A stretch of 64,000 nt of DNA from Megaera polyxenophila (GCF_029982035.1 NZ_CP104166.1:930001-994000); one strand, 5' to 3'; counted from the first letter of the stretch, positions 37,436 through 46,498 are shown. Program-made: numbers and translations. Notes: generated by a model from the letters alone, not told the origin.

Positions 37436-38442
37436 AAGATACAAATTATTTAAGCATATGGATAAAACGATTTTTGTTAGAATATTTAATCAGTACCAGA
37501 AACCTATCAAAAAACACACAGCAAAGTTACCGCGATACATTCAAGCTACTATTGCCATGCATGGCTAGTAGGTCTAAAAAGGCCATTGATAAATTGCTTA
37601 TAGATGACATTAGCTCAGATCATATAAAAGCCTTTCTTCTTTCGCTCGAGAATGATCGCCATTGTTCATTATCAACGCGCAATCAACGCCTTGCGGCACT
37701 TCATGCTTTTGCAAAATTTGTAGGGCTAAATAGCCCAGAGCATGTAGAATGGTCTAGACAAGTACAGATAATCCCCTTTAAAAAAGCGGAGCACAGATTG
37801 ATAACTTATCTTGATAAATCAGAGATGGATGCGCTATTAACCGCCCCAGATACTAACACTACTCAAGGCAGGAGAGATTATGCATTATTACTCTTCCTCT
37901 ATAATACTGGAACTAGAGCTGATGAGGCGGCTCAGCTAACAATAGCTGATCTCAGTGTAGCTCATGTGCAAAAGAGAGATTTATCTACTGTTATCATCAG
38001 AGGCAAGGCTAATAAATTTAGAAGATGTCCATTATGGCAAAAAACTGTTACAGAACTTCAAGGTTTGATAGCTAATAGAGATAAACATGAGCATGTGTTC
38101 TTAAACCGCTGCAAGCAACCACTGACTCGCTTTGGAGTGCATAACATGGTCAGACGTTATACCAAAGAGATCGTCAAAACAATACCATCGATAAGCCAAA
38201 AAAGAGTAAGCCCACATACAATACGTCATACGACGGCTACTCATTTACTGCAATCTGGTGTAGATATCAATACAATCAGAGCTTGGCTCGGACATGTATC
38301 AATTAACACAACAAATATTTATGCAGAGGTAGATTTAGAAATGAAGGCAAAAGCACTAGCTTGTTGTGATATTACAAATGATAAGCCACCAACGCATTGG
38401 AGGGACAATAAAGACCTGATGAGTTTTTTGGCTACACTTTAA
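37432..38442 (+). CDS. ritC: RIT recombinase C
   Basis: 336 residues, tyrosine recombinase. Core-binding domain (SIWIKRFLLEYLISTRNLSK) and catalytic residues R in TGTRADEAAQL, HxxR in PHTIRHTTATHLL, LGHVSINTT and tyrosine in NIYAEVD. GGAG lies before the ATG in the end of ritB. Intact. It ends five bases before the IS200. Confidence 0.9.
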   Translation: MKDTNYLSIWIKRFLLEYLISTRNLSKNTQQSYRDTFKLLLPCMASRSKKAIDKLLIDDISSDHIKAFLLSLENDRHCSLSTRNQRLAALHAFAKFVGLNSPEHVEWSRQVQIIPFKKAEHRLITYLDKSEMDALLTAPDTNTTQGRRDYALLLFLYNTGTRADEAAQLTIADLSVAHVQKRDLSTVIIRGKANKFRRCPLWQKTVTELQGLIANRDKHEHVFLNRCKQPLTRFGVHNMVRRYTKEIVKTIPSISQKRVSPHTIRHTTATHLLQSGVDINTIRAWLGHVSINTTNIYAEVDLEMKAKALACCDITNDKPPTHWRDNKDLMSFLATL

Positions 38443-38446
38443 TACA

Positions 38447-39042
38447 AATCAACCACTTTCATCTGAGAGATGAAAGTTTGATCTTTGCGACTAGAAGTCG
38501 CTTATCAAGCTAAAGCTCATTCTAGCCTAATATTTGAAGTAAAGTCGGTCTCATGAGCGTCAGTGTGTTTGTTGATATATTCGTTAATCATATCATCTGT
38601 AACATTACCGCTAGTTGAACTGAAGTATCCTCTGCCCCATAAATGTCTACCCCAGTATTTCTTTTTTAGTATCGGAAATTCTTCCTGTATTCTTTTAGAT
38701 GATCTTCCCTTAGCTTTCTGAACAAATTCACTAATTTTAATATGCGGAGGAATATTTGCAAATATATGGACATGGTCGCTTGATACAACGCCATTTTCTA
38801 TCTTTATACTCATTTCCTCAGCTACCTGTAACACTAGTTCCCGAACACGTTTTTTTATGTCGTAAGTAAGTACCTTATAGCGATATTTCGTTATCCATAC
38901 TATATGATAACGATGATAAAAAACTGAATGTGATCTTTTGTTATAGTAAGTCATAGACTTATGATGCTACCGCATCATGGCGCATTAGACAAGCTAAAGC
39001 TTTTCCATCTGGAAGATGGAGGTTTTCACCACCAAAGGGACT
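38447..39042 (-). mobile_element. IS200-type element, type 1, copy 2
   Basis: 596 bp, inverted relative to copy 1 and apparently identical. It follows TTTATA on its own strand. It lies inside the RIT, itself inside IS66. Confidence 0.92.
38517..38954 (-). CDS. tnpA: IS200-family Y1 transposase TnpA
   Basis: 145 residues, same translation as at 31409-31846: HUH motif DHVHIF and the tyrosine helix region. Intact. Confidence 0.92.
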   Translation of the reverse strand: MTYYNKRSHSVFYHRYHIVWITKYRYKVLTYDIKKRVRELVLQVAEEMSIKIENGVVSSDHVHIFANIPPHIKISEFVQKAKGRSSKRIQEEFPILKKKYWGRHLWGRGYFSSTSGNVTDDMINEYINKHTDAHETDFTSNIRLE

Positions 39043-39140
39043 ATAAAATAATACGGAGCGTCGTCGGAGCGTTGAGTTAGGGTACTTAATTATGTTATCT
39101 TCGTTTCATAAAACGTACAGAGATATAGGGTGCAATAACT

Positions 39141-39176
39141 CAACACAACATAACTAGCTTGGCAACATAAGGCAGG
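39141..39176 (-). repeat. RIT right terminal inverted repeat
   Basis: Mirror of 34717-34752 with one mismatch. Directly after it the IS66 tnpC frame resumes at AAG (39177). Confidence 0.88.
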
Positions 39177-39531
39177 AAGAATTGGATGTTTGCTGGTTCT
39201 GACAATGGAGGTCATACTGCAGCTGGTATATACTCGCTGATTGAAACCGCCAAGATGAACAACATCAACCCACATCTATACCTGCAAAAGGTACTAGCTA
39301 CCATCCAGGATTATAACCATAAAAAAATTGCAGACCTCCTTCCTTGGAATATTATCCTGTAAAACTAATCTTTTGCAAGCCGGGTTCACCGTGGCATTAC
39401 GTTACTTTAGGTTTTTTATAAAGTGATATGATTCCATCACTGGCATTAATCGAATAAAGCCTTTTCTTTTTATCTTCTTGGCCTTCCAAGCTTTCAGTAT
39501 CCTGATCATTATTTTTATTATCCAGGTTCAT

Positions 39532-40370
39532 TCTCTTTAATAAAACACTTTGCTCTATTGGATTATCTTACCAAACATAACTCTATCCTTATATAAAACT
39601 GTGTTTTCTCTATTCTTTATCCCAACAACATCAGACATCAGTGGTAACATTTTAAGCACAAGTACTTTGTGTGGTACACTCTTTCTGTATCATAAATTAA
39701 TTATTCCAGTTTTACTAAGGAATATTAAGATTATCCAATTATGATCTCCTCATACAGCTAAAAAAATGATTATATAATTTGTTCACTTTTTTCTATTATT
39801 ATATTCCTGTCACTCCTTTAGGAATAATATCTGAGAGAGGTTAAAGCCATAAATGCACTATGTTTATCCTAATTTTCTTTTTTAATTATTCCTTTAAACT
39901 TCATGCCAAACCCACTAGCAACCTATTTTTATAGCATCCACGTATCTGTTTGTTACTACCCTCCTAAATAAAGGAGTTTGGAGCTCTTAGCTCAATAGTT
40001 TTAGCGTTTTTGTCAATAATAGGAGTCGTTTGTTAAACCAGTTGTTGTAAACATGAATATTGTATGTTTGGATTAGCTGCTGGCAAATATCTCCTCATTG
40101 TAAGTCAGGAAAATGATATACATAGGATATGAGTGATAGAAAGAAGGTAGTATATTGCTCAATAAGAGAGAACTTATACTAATCCCTATCATGAATGATA
40201 GGGATTAGTACGCGGGTGTGAGCGACCGTTTCTCCATTGGTTTTACAACCGTGTTATATCAAGGTACTCTGGCCCGCTATCTCAAGACGTTTGAATAGTT
40301 AAATGGGAAGCTTATGCTCTCCCGGTTACAATCGTAAATTATTCATTTATTAATTATTCCCGAGATGTAT
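39532..40370. other. decayed coding debris, mostly noncoding
   Basis: On the minus strand 39577-39710 still reads as protein-like (VPHKVLVLKMLPLMSDVVGI, then YKDRVMFGK). It would join the split gene at 39531 after one frameshift. From about 39760 to 40370 I see no gene, only AT-rich sequence and the hairpin at 40177-40210. Confidence 0.4.
40177..40210. repeat. perfect 14-bp hairpin
   Basis: TACTAATCCCTATC and its exact complement GATAGGGATTAGTA are separated by ATGAAT. No T tract follows. It lies about 170 bases before the IS110 remnant and may belong to its end or be an operator. Confidence 0.55.
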
Positions 40371-40891
40371 ATGTAATTACATAATAACTTTATTGGAATA
40401 GATATTGGAAAATTTAATTTTGCTGTTAGTGTTCATGGTCAAAAAGAAACAAAGGAATATAATAATACAATGCAAGAAATAAAAGAATTTAGCAAAGATT
40501 ATAAAAATATTTTGGGTTATTCTTTATGTATTAAAAAAAATACTGGTGGTTATGAACTAGAAATATTGTATACGCTCTGTGGTCTAAACATTGCTGTACA
40601 TATAGAGCTGATACGAGCAAGGTCAAAAACTTTATTAGATCATACGGTAATAGTACTAAAACTGATAAACTTGATGCAAAAGCACTGGCAAAATATAGGG
40701 CTGAGCGTAAAAGCCTGTTAGAGCCATTTACACCACAATTTAAGCAAGTATTGAATTTATTTGAGCTTGTGCGGCGCAGACAAGGTCTTAAACAGATTCC
40801 AGTTGCTGAGAAAAATCATCTACAAGCGCCATCAGTCTCAATAATTAAATTAAGCTGTAAAAAAATTATTAAAGCTATAACTGAACAGAAT

Positions 40892-41414
40892 AAAAGAAAT
40901 CCCCGCCGCAAGCAGCGGGGTATTTTAGAATTTTAGAAAAAAGCTAACTGATGGTCGTCATGCAGTTTCTTATATTCCTTGCCTTGATTTTTTACGTATT
41001 TTCCTATCATATTCTCATTTCCATGCTTACCTACCGTACTTGTGAAATATCCATCAGTCCAAAATTCTCCGCCCCATAATTGTTTCTTAACCTGTGGACA
41101 TAATCTGAATATTTGACGAGCCGTAACACTTTTAATTATCGTTACTATTTTTGTTACGCTATAAGTCGGTACAGATTGTACTAAAAAATGTACATGGTCT
41201 TCATCAGTTCCTATTTCTAAAAATTTTATTTGATATCTCTTTTCTATCCCTAAACATACTTCCCTTAGCACTTGATCAACCGATACATCAAACACCGCTC
41301 GGCGATATTTTGCTGGAAATACCAGGTGATACAGTAAAACAGTAACATTGTGACTCTTGTGTATATATTTGCTCATCCCCACATCTTACGCCGCAAGCGG
41401 CGGGGAATATACCC
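40892..41414 (-). mobile_element. IS200-type element, type 2, copy 1
   Basis: 523 bp, identical in layout to 51791-52313. Both ends have CG-rich hairpins (CCCCGCCGCAAGCAGCGGGG and CGCCGCAAGCGGCG). On its own strand each copy follows CTCTTTT. Inserted in the IS110 remnant. Confidence 0.88.
40933..41382 (-). CDS. tnpA: IS200-family Y1 transposase TnpA (type 2)
   Basis: 149 residues, distinct from the type 1 protein. VTVLLYHLVFPAKYRRAVFD at the N-terminus, the HUH pair in DEDHVHFLVQSVPTYS and WTDGYFTSTVG with the C-terminal tyrosine region NMIGKYVKNQGKEY. Intact; no TnpB. Confidence 0.92.
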   Translation of the reverse strand: MGMSKYIHKSHNVTVLLYHLVFPAKYRRAVFDVSVDQVLREVCLGIEKRYQIKFLEIGTDEDHVHFLVQSVPTYSVTKIVTIIKSVTARQIFRLCPQVKKQLWGGEFWTDGYFTSTVGKHGNENMIGKYVKNQGKEYKKLHDDHQLAFF

Positions 41415-41833
41415 AAAAGAGATTGAAGCAATTACTAAAGCTTATAGATTCTGATCAAATTCTAAAACAGAAACAAGAGATACTAAAAACTATACCTGGA
41501 ATTGGTGATATTGTAGCATTTGAGTTATTAGTAATGCTTCAAGAGCTTGGTTGTCTTGACCGAAGAAAAATAGCTTGATTACGCGGTCTTGCGCCAGCAG
41601 CAAATGACAGTGGTTCATGGATATAGAAAAACTTACCATTGTAGAAATGGCATAAAACCAATTCTATTTTTGGCCGTTATCGCGTCAAGAAATTCTAAAT
41701 CTGAACTTAAATACTTTTATAAAAACTTAATAGCAAGAGGTAAAGAGAAGGTGGTGCTTTAATACGTAAAATTATTGTTATCGCTAATTCCAGATTACGT
41801 GATTTTTATGCTCAAAATATGACGATATAATTT

Positions 41834-42285
41834 TTATATATAATTTTTTAAAAACATATTTGATACAACTTGTTGTAATATCGTCATACCTACAGTTTGT
41901 TTTCTCCACAAGTTGTTATTTCTAATTGTAAAATTATAGATATTTTCTACAACGTACTCTATAGTTTTTATATCAAGCTCAGACCTTGAATAAATAGACT
42001 GAACCTGACTTAAGACAACGTTTTTATCATTCTCACTTAGTTGAACTATATGTCTGAGGCAAATTATCATGGTATTGTAGACAACTTCAAAATCTTTAAT
42101 ATTTGATAGCAGCTCATAGTTTCTTAGCGGTTCAAGAGTATTAGCAAGCCTTACTTTTAGTTGATTCTCTGGGCAAACATTAGTAATTGCCCTCTGTTCT
42201 ACTTCGGTTAGGTATTGTTCTACCTGCTTCTCCTTGTCTATTTCTTTTTGCTTTGTTAGTGTAATGTTTGCTGTTGGTTTCTACT
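41834..42285 (-). pseudogene. C-terminal fragment of an unknown protein
   Basis: Open for about 150 codons on the minus strand with no start codon near its beginning; the 5' end is lost at IS3 debris. It is helical and polar (KQVEQYLTEVEQRAITNV, ELLSNIKDFEVVYNTMIICL, later NNNLWRKQTVGMTILQQVVS). An internal ATG at 42070 would give 78 residues. Not recognised. Confidence 0.45.
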
Positions 42286-42319
42286 GTATCTCAAATCACA
42301 GACATTTAGCAAAATACGC

Positions 42320-42571
42320 CATAAGATTGTTGGGATAATTGGGTTGCAGAGAGTTTTTTTCATACTCTTGAAACTGAGTTGGCACATCAGTGTAAATTTA
42401 AAAGCAGAAAGGAGGTTAAGAATGTAATATTTTAATATATTGAAGTGTTTTATAGCCGTATTAGGATTCATTCAGCTAATGATTATTTATAATCAGCAGA
42501 ATTTGAAGCATTAACGGAAACTAAAGCATTACAAAAAACTGCGTGATTGTTTGTCCGGAAAAGTGTTGACA
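42320..42571 (+). pseudogene. IS3-family OrfB 3' remnant and terminal repeat
   Basis: The plus strand reads CWDNWVAESFFHTLETELAH, then, with stops, YIEVFYSRIRIHSANDYL. This is the OrfB C-terminus, matching the inverted fragment at about 50885-51075. It ends in the same terminal sequence TGTCCGGAAAAGTGTTGACA (42552-42571). The RBS-like AGGAGG and ATGTAA here are part of the remnant. Confidence 0.7.
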
Positions 42572-42608
42572 CATCACAGAGAGAAAATAATTTTTGGAAT
42601 TGAAGAAA

Positions 42609-44396
42609 ATGATCAGGGATACAAAATTACCAAAAACACTTTTTCCATTTATATGGTATTTTTTGAAAGAGTATAAAAATATCGTACTTGTGGTGATATT
42701 TTTATCAATCATTGCTGGTTTTTGGGGACCATTTAATAGCATATTAAGCAAGCAATTGATAGATTTATTACCAAGCGTTAATGACGGAGATGTATCGATA
42801 TTGGCCTTACCAGCAAGTCTAATCGTTATAAATTTTATCGTTTTTGATAATTTTACATGGCGAGGCGTTAATTACATTTGGGCTAAATATGTGCCCATAA
42901 TACAAAACAAAATTATTTCCGTGATGCTGGATTATACCTTATCGCACTCTCATGGCTTTTATCAAAATAGTTTGTCTGGAAAAATCTCTAAGCAGATTAC
43001 TAATTTATCTGATAGCATTGTTGATATTATAACTTTTAAACTAACTAATTTTTTACGAGGCGCTTCGTTGTTGCTTGCTGCATTTGCTGCATCTTATTAT
43101 GTCAATTCAATTTTCTGTATCATATTGATCGCATGGTTTATAATTTTCGCTACATTCAGCATCTCCATGTCCAGAAAAATTGTTTCTCTAGCTGATAAAT
43201 TAGCTGAAGAAGAAACTGTAGTGGTTGGCGAATTAGTTGATTCACTATCGAATCATTCAAATATAAGAATTTTTGGACGCAAGATCTATGAAAATTTAAG
43301 GATGATACCATTCTTTGAGAAGCAGCGTAATGCCTATTATTCGTTAAATATTTACTCTATTATGCTTTATTGCATTCAAGGTGGTCTTATCACCATCATG
43401 ATGGCTTTTTCAGCTTTTTTCCTTATTCATTTGTATGGCAAGGGTTTAGTTACAATTGGAGATTTTGCTCTTATTTTAGGCTTATCTATGGAAACTGGAC
43501 ATATGACTTGGTTTCTAATGAGCGAAGTTGATTATTTTAACAAAGCAGCAGGGAAATGTAAGCAGAGTCTTATTTCTTTGATTGTATCGCTAGAAATCCA
43601 GGACAAACCAAACGCCATAACCTTAAATTGTATACAAGGTCAAATAACTTTTAATCAAGTCAAATTCCATTACAAAAGCACCGAACCACTTTTCCAGAAT
43701 AAATCCATCGAGATTCAGGCAGGTCAGAAAGTTGGGCTCGTTGGCTATTCAGGCAGTGGAAAATCAACGTTCGTCAATTTGATACTCCGTCTTTATGATG
43801 TGACCGATGGTGCCATCCTGATTGATGGTCAGGATATCAGGTATGTAACTCAGGATAGTTTGAGAGAAAACATTGCTATGATTCCCCAGGATCCATCATT
43901 GTTCCATCGAAGCTTGATGGAAAATATTCGTTATGGACGTATTGATACAACCGATGAGGAAGTTATTGAAGCGGCTAAAAAAGCTCATGCTCATGGATTT
44001 ATAGAGAAACTACAGCAAGGCTATGGCTCGTTAGTTGGAGAACGAGGCGTAAAACTCTCTGGTGGACAACGTCAACGAATCGCTATTGCTCGCGCTATTT
44101 TAAAAAACGCACCAATTCTTATTTTGGATGAAGCAACAAGCCAGCTTGATTCCGTCACGGAAAACTTGATCCAGGAATCTTTGTGGAAGTTGATGCAAAA
44201 CAAGACCACAATCGTCATTGCCCATCGTTTATCAACCTTGCTGCATATGGATCGCATACTGGTCTTTGACAAAGGCAAAATTGTAGAAGACGGTACCCAC
44301 GATGATTTGCTTGCCAAAGGGGGAGTGTATAAAAACCTATGGGATGCACAAGTTGGCGGCTTCTTGGATGATGAAAAAACGGAGGATCAGGTCTGA
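42609..44396 (+). CDS. ABC exporter, fused membrane and ATPase domains
   Basis: 595 residues from ATG 42609; a TTG at 42594 is possible. Residues 15-310 form a six-helix exporter domain. The ATPase has Walker A GYSGSGKSTFVNL, Q-loop IPQDPSLFHRS, signature LSGGQRQRIAIARA, Walker B ILILDEATSQLD and the H-loop IAHRLSTL. A half-transporter acting as a homodimer in the inner membrane, of the lipid/multidrug/peptide group; the substrate cannot be told. Preceded directly by IS3 debris, so its native promoter is probably gone. Confidence 0.9.
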   Translation: MIRDTKLPKTLFPFIWYFLKEYKNIVLVVIFLSIIAGFWGPFNSILSKQLIDLLPSVNDGDVSILALPASLIVINFIVFDNFTWRGVNYIWAKYVPIIQNKIISVMLDYTLSHSHGFYQNSLSGKISKQITNLSDSIVDIITFKLTNFLRGASLLLAAFAASYYVNSIFCIILIAWFIIFATFSISMSRKIVSLADKLAEEETVVVGELVDSLSNHSNIRIFGRKIYENLRMIPFFEKQRNAYYSLNIYSIMLYCIQGGLITIMMAFSAFFLIHLYGKGLVTIGDFALILGLSMETGHMTWFLMSEVDYFNKAAGKCKQSLISLIVSLEIQDKPNAITLNCIQGQITFNQVKFHYKSTEPLFQNKSIEIQAGQKVGLVGYSGSGKSTFVNLILRLYDVTDGAILIDGQDIRYVTQDSLRENIAMIPQDPSLFHRSLMENIRYGRIDTTDEEVIEAAKKAHAHGFIEKLQQGYGSLVGERGVKLSGGQRQRIAIARAILKNAPILILDEATSQLDSVTENLIQESLWKLMQNKTTIVIAHRLSTLLHMDRILVFDKGKIVEDGTHDDLLAKGGVYKNLWDAQVGGFLDDEKTEDQV

Positions 44397-44446
44397 AATC
44401 TTCATTAAATATTCAATACACATCCACACCTACAATTGTAGACATT

Positions 44447-44473
44447 GATTTTCTGATACAAAAAATCAATTAG
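44447..44473 (+). terminator. possible terminator of the ABC exporter gene
   Basis: ATTGATTTT and AAAATCAAT pair around a short loop about 55 bases past the stop. The T tail is weak. It also overlaps the end of the minus-strand DarB fragment. Confidence 0.4.
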
Positions 44474-44767
44474 GAGAAACCCGAATTTGATAAAGCTCGT
44501 CCTTTTGCATTTTTTATAAGAGGTGTATAATATGCGCTATTGGTACTTTGCTTGATTGATGCTATTTTTATGTCCGATAAATATTTTTTTAATTCTTTAT
44601 AAACGGACGGACTATAGATTACATCACGAAGTCCACCCCACCCCGTATATTGATTTAAAATCATTATTTTCTCTTCTTTAGACATATTAAGCTCGTTATT
44701 TGCCAATAATTTGTAATACCTGCAAATTTTTTTCTACTCTTTCCTTGATCATTGCTTCTTTTTTCAT
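44470..44767 (-). pseudogene. DarB/strawberry-notch-type methylase-helicase, 5' fragment
   Basis: Starts MKKEAMIKERVEKNLQVLQ at ATG 44767. After one frameshift near 44705 it continues ANNELNMSKEEKIMILNQYT, then GWGGLRDVIY and SAYYTP. The YxGWGG and xAYYTP blocks open very large plasmid and phage proteins that combine an adenine methylase and an SF2 helicase. The remaining kilobases are missing. It indicates a lost plasmid or integrative element here. Confidence 0.7.
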
Positions 44768-44864
44768 TACACTAACCCCTGTATTTTAATTATTATACCT
44801 CTGTTTTATGAACTAAATTAGTTAGAGGACTTAAATTATAAGTTCTCTAACTAATTGATTTATT

Positions 44865-45398
44865 TTAAGAAACCCTACTCATTACTTTTTGCGTTAAAGA
44901 TTTGCCGACAACGGCTGCAAAATGCTCGGGATCGGTAAATAATAAACTTGCCTCGTCTATGCTATTATCCGTTAACGCCTGATACGCATCTAATTTAGGA
45001 TATAAACGCTCAGTCCATATTTTTAAAAAAGTACCGCCAGGCAAAATAAGAACATTGATAAAATCCTTGCAGCTACGATATAAACTATTATTGTTAATTC
45101 TAATATTCGGGGTCGTAAGCGGAATTAACCCGCATTCTAGCGCTATATCGGGGTTAAATATTAACGGCTCAAAATAAAAACATTTCCCCCTTCGCTCCAA
45201 AAGTAATAAGTCGGTTATCTGATTAAGAATTTGACTTTTTGTCTCTCCTAATTCTCCTATCTTGCGAGCATAATGTTTGAAGAACACATCATAATTATCG
45301 CATAACGTATCTAGTAGAAAATCTTGGTCATATACTAAATCGCTAGCTTTTTTATAAAACGGCTCCCTGTAAAGTCCACTATTGTAAAATTTTGTCAT
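44865..45398 (-). CDS. hypothetical protein of the GGCGM family, member 2
   Basis: 177 residues from the ATG at 45398, chosen because MTKFYNSGLYREPFYKK then aligns with the next gene's MKKFFNSGLYEPPFFTK. The family blocks YFEPLIFNPDIALECGLIP and LYPKLDAYQALTDNSIDEAS are present. The GGCGM stretch is replaced by a longer segment (SLYRSCKDF...ILPGGTF). Soluble, function unknown. Paired in tandem with member 3, same strand. Confidence 0.65.
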   Translation of the reverse strand: MTKFYNSGLYREPFYKKASDLVYDQDFLLDTLCDNYDVFFKHYARKIGELGETKSQILNQITDLLLLERRGKCFYFEPLIFNPDIALECGLIPLTTPNIRINNNSLYRSCKDFINVLILPGGTFLKIWTERLYPKLDAYQALTDNSIDEASLLFTDPEHFAAVVGKSLTQKVMSRVS

Positions 45399-45435
45399 AT
45401 TATTAATCATCATATTTTATTTGATTTATAAATAC

Positions 45436-45468
45436 CCCTCCCCCACGCATTAATTAATGCGGGGGGCG
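45436..45468 (-). terminator. hairpin between the two GGCGM-family genes
   Basis: A near-perfect palindrome CCCC...GCATTAATTAATGC...GGGG just after the stop of the gene at 45475. It is strong and GC-rich at the base. It may terminate or attenuate transcription before member 2. Confidence 0.5.
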
Positions 45469-45474
45469 GTTTAA

Positions 45475-45960
45475 TTAAAGTGCTGATTTTGCTAGAATTT
45501 GCTTTAGCTTCTGATATAGATCTTTGCCCACTACATACTCAAAATAAGCTTTTTCTCTTTTATGAAAATATGTGCTTCTTTTATCTATCATGCCGCATAC
45601 AAGCACCTGATAAGCATCAAGTTTTGGGGATAAATTCATACCGCATCCCCCTAGCGATAGAAGTTTAATATCGCCGAAAATAAAAGGTATTAAGTCGCAC
45701 TGGGTAGCTACCTGCTTATTAAAGGCAAGAGGCTCAAAATATACAGGCCAGTAGCTTAAAGCCTCAAACAAGCTCTCTTCTATTATTTCTCTGATTCTAT
45801 CTTCGTTGTCTTCGTCTTCTATCTGCTCTCGGTAATAGTTTGATAGTAAATCAAAGTCGTAGCTAAGATCGTTGATATTGCTTGTAATTTTATCAAGTGC
45901 AATTCTGTGTTTAGTAAAAAACGGAGGTTCATATAGCCCGCTATTAAAAAACTTTTTCAT
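45475..45960 (-). CDS. hypothetical protein of the GGCGM family, member 3
   Basis: 161 residues. Blocks: MKKFFNSGLYEPPFFTKHR, acidic EQIEDEDNEDRIREIIEES, YWPVYFEPLAFNKQVATQCD, LLSLGGCGMNLSPKLDAYQV and FEYVVGKDLYQKLKQIL. It is the clearest member and shares LSxGGCGM with 13007-13522. GAGG precedes the ATG. No known domain recognised. The tandem arrangement suggests gene duplication. Confidence 0.68.
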   Translation of the reverse strand: MKKFFNSGLYEPPFFTKHRIALDKITSNINDLSYDFDLLSNYYREQIEDEDNEDRIREIIEESLFEALSYWPVYFEPLAFNKQVATQCDLIPFIFGDIKLLSLGGCGMNLSPKLDAYQVLVCGMIDKRSTYFHKREKAYFEYVVGKDLYQKLKQILAKSAL

Positions 45961-46195
45961 AATTATTAATCCTCAAGTTTATAAGTTAAAATTCGTAGCA
46001 CAGGGCTACCTTTATGAAAGCGCAGCTTTCATCCCTGAGGTGCATGCGTAAGTATCTTCTTATTTATCTTCTTGCTTATGTAATTATTTACGGCGGCAAT
46101 CAACTCGGTCTTAAAGAGGCGGTGGTTGATAATCGGGCGATTATATGCTAATCTTTTCTTTGCCTTAACAAAACTAACAAACCTATGAGGATTCA
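45961..46195. other. intergenic between divergent genes
   Basis: It contains a perfect hairpin ATGAAAGC/GCTTTCAT at about 46014-46032 and the sequence AGCACAGGGCTA also seen near 5458. Promoters for both flanking genes should lie here but are not clear. Confidence 0.35.
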
Positions 46196-46474
46196 ATGAA
46201 CAAGGGAGATTTTATAAAATTTATATCGGAAAATAATAACTGTACTCAAGGTATGGCCGAAAAGGTAATCAATATGTTTACCTCCTCCGTCATTGATGCA
46301 ATTAGCAAAGGTAATGAAATATCTCTCATCGGTTTCGGTAGTTTTTCTGTACAAAAAGTTGAAGCAAGAGAGGGGCGTAATCCTAGAACGGGCAATGCGT
46401 TGAAAATTGGCGCCTATAATCAACCGAAGTTTAAAGTAGGACAAAAACTAAAAGATGCCGTTAATAAAAAATAA
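46196..46474 (+). CDS. hup: HU/IHF-family DNA-binding protein (second)
   Basis: 92 residues, similar to 19994-20275 along its length. ISLIGFGSFSVQKVEAREGR then NPRTG and the final KVGQKLKDAVNKK are diagnostic. GAGG lies before the ATG. A nucleoid protein; its place beside SSB and GapR-like genes fits a replication or plasmid-derived module. Confidence 0.92.
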   Translation: MNKGDFIKFISENNNCTQGMAEKVINMFTSSVIDAISKGNEISLIGFGSFSVQKVEAREGRNPRTGNALKIGAYNQPKFKVGQKLKDAVNKK

Positions 46475-46498
46475 TAATAAGATAACTTCGAGGATAAC

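Larger units (their letters stand above)
34697..39173 (+). mobile_element. RIT (recombinase in trio) element
   Basis: Three overlapping tyrosine recombinase genes in one direction are bounded by 36-bp inverted repeats (34717-34752 and 39141-39176) differing at one base; each begins CCTGCCTTATGTTGCCAAGC. The left end carries an additional 20-base palindrome at 34697-34716. An IS200 copy lies between the third gene and the right end. Only AGG is repeated at the boundaries. Confidence 0.88.
33308..39362 (+). pseudogene. tnpC: IS66 transposase TnpC split by RIT
   Basis: The N-terminal part (33308-34696) has a coiled coil (residues 10-60), a zinc finger (CPECGG, CACIACE) and the DDE core (HGDDTPVKVL, LHADAYSGYDQ). 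It ends at AAERAMRPIAVGR. The last 62 residues (KNWMFAGSDNGGHTAAGIYS and the rest, to TAA 39360-39362) lie at 39177-39362. About 4.5 kb of RIT separates them at an AGG. Precise removal would restore a normal about 525-residue transposase. Confidence 0.93.
32437..39400 (+). mobile_element. IS66-family element containing a RIT element
   Basis: The ends are GTAATGCCACGGCGAA (left) and, read inward, GTAATGCCACGGTGAA (right). They are flanked by a perfect 8-bp duplication GTTACTTT at 32429-32436 and 39401-39408, the IS66 standard. It holds tnpA, tnpB and a tnpC that is split by the RIT at 34697. Confidence 0.95.
32269..39531 (-). pseudogene. small unknown gene split by IS66
   Basis: The 5' part (39531-39409) starts MNLDNKNNDQDTESLEGQED and reads to SLYKKPKVT. 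The 3' part (32436-32269) continues DIDVKNKDIELEMMYDQQAA and ends HHYIYKK. The two join in one frame at the 8-bp duplication GTTACTTT. The product, about 100 residues, is highly charged. Sense-like sequence continues upstream in another frame to about 39700, so this may be the C-terminus of a larger decayed protein. Not recognised. Confidence 0.6.
40370..41820 (+). pseudogene. IS110-family transposase remnant, split by IS200
   Basis: Recognisable DEDD-type pieces in several frames: FIGIDIGKFNFAVSVHG at the start, ENTGGYE-like NTGGYELE, LDAKALAKYRAER, then after the IS200 KTIPGIGDIVAFELLVML and the C-terminal LRGLAPAANDSGSW. Several frameshifts and stops make it inactive. IS110 elements normally encode one about 320-residue recombinase. 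Confidence 0.75.

Noticed and set aside
31321..39042. Composite transposon bounded by the two inverted IS200 copies
   Set aside because: The IS66 duplication and RIT ends explain the block; IS200 elements move singly and do not normally form composites.
41151..41345. Plus-strand 64-residue ORF repeated at 52050-52244
   Set aside because: It is antisense to the type 2 IS200 TnpA and repeats only because the element does.
42405..42425. AGGAGG followed by ATG TAA, resembling a minimal leader ORF
   Set aside because: The stretch is the coding remnant of an IS3 OrfB and aligns with 50885-51075.
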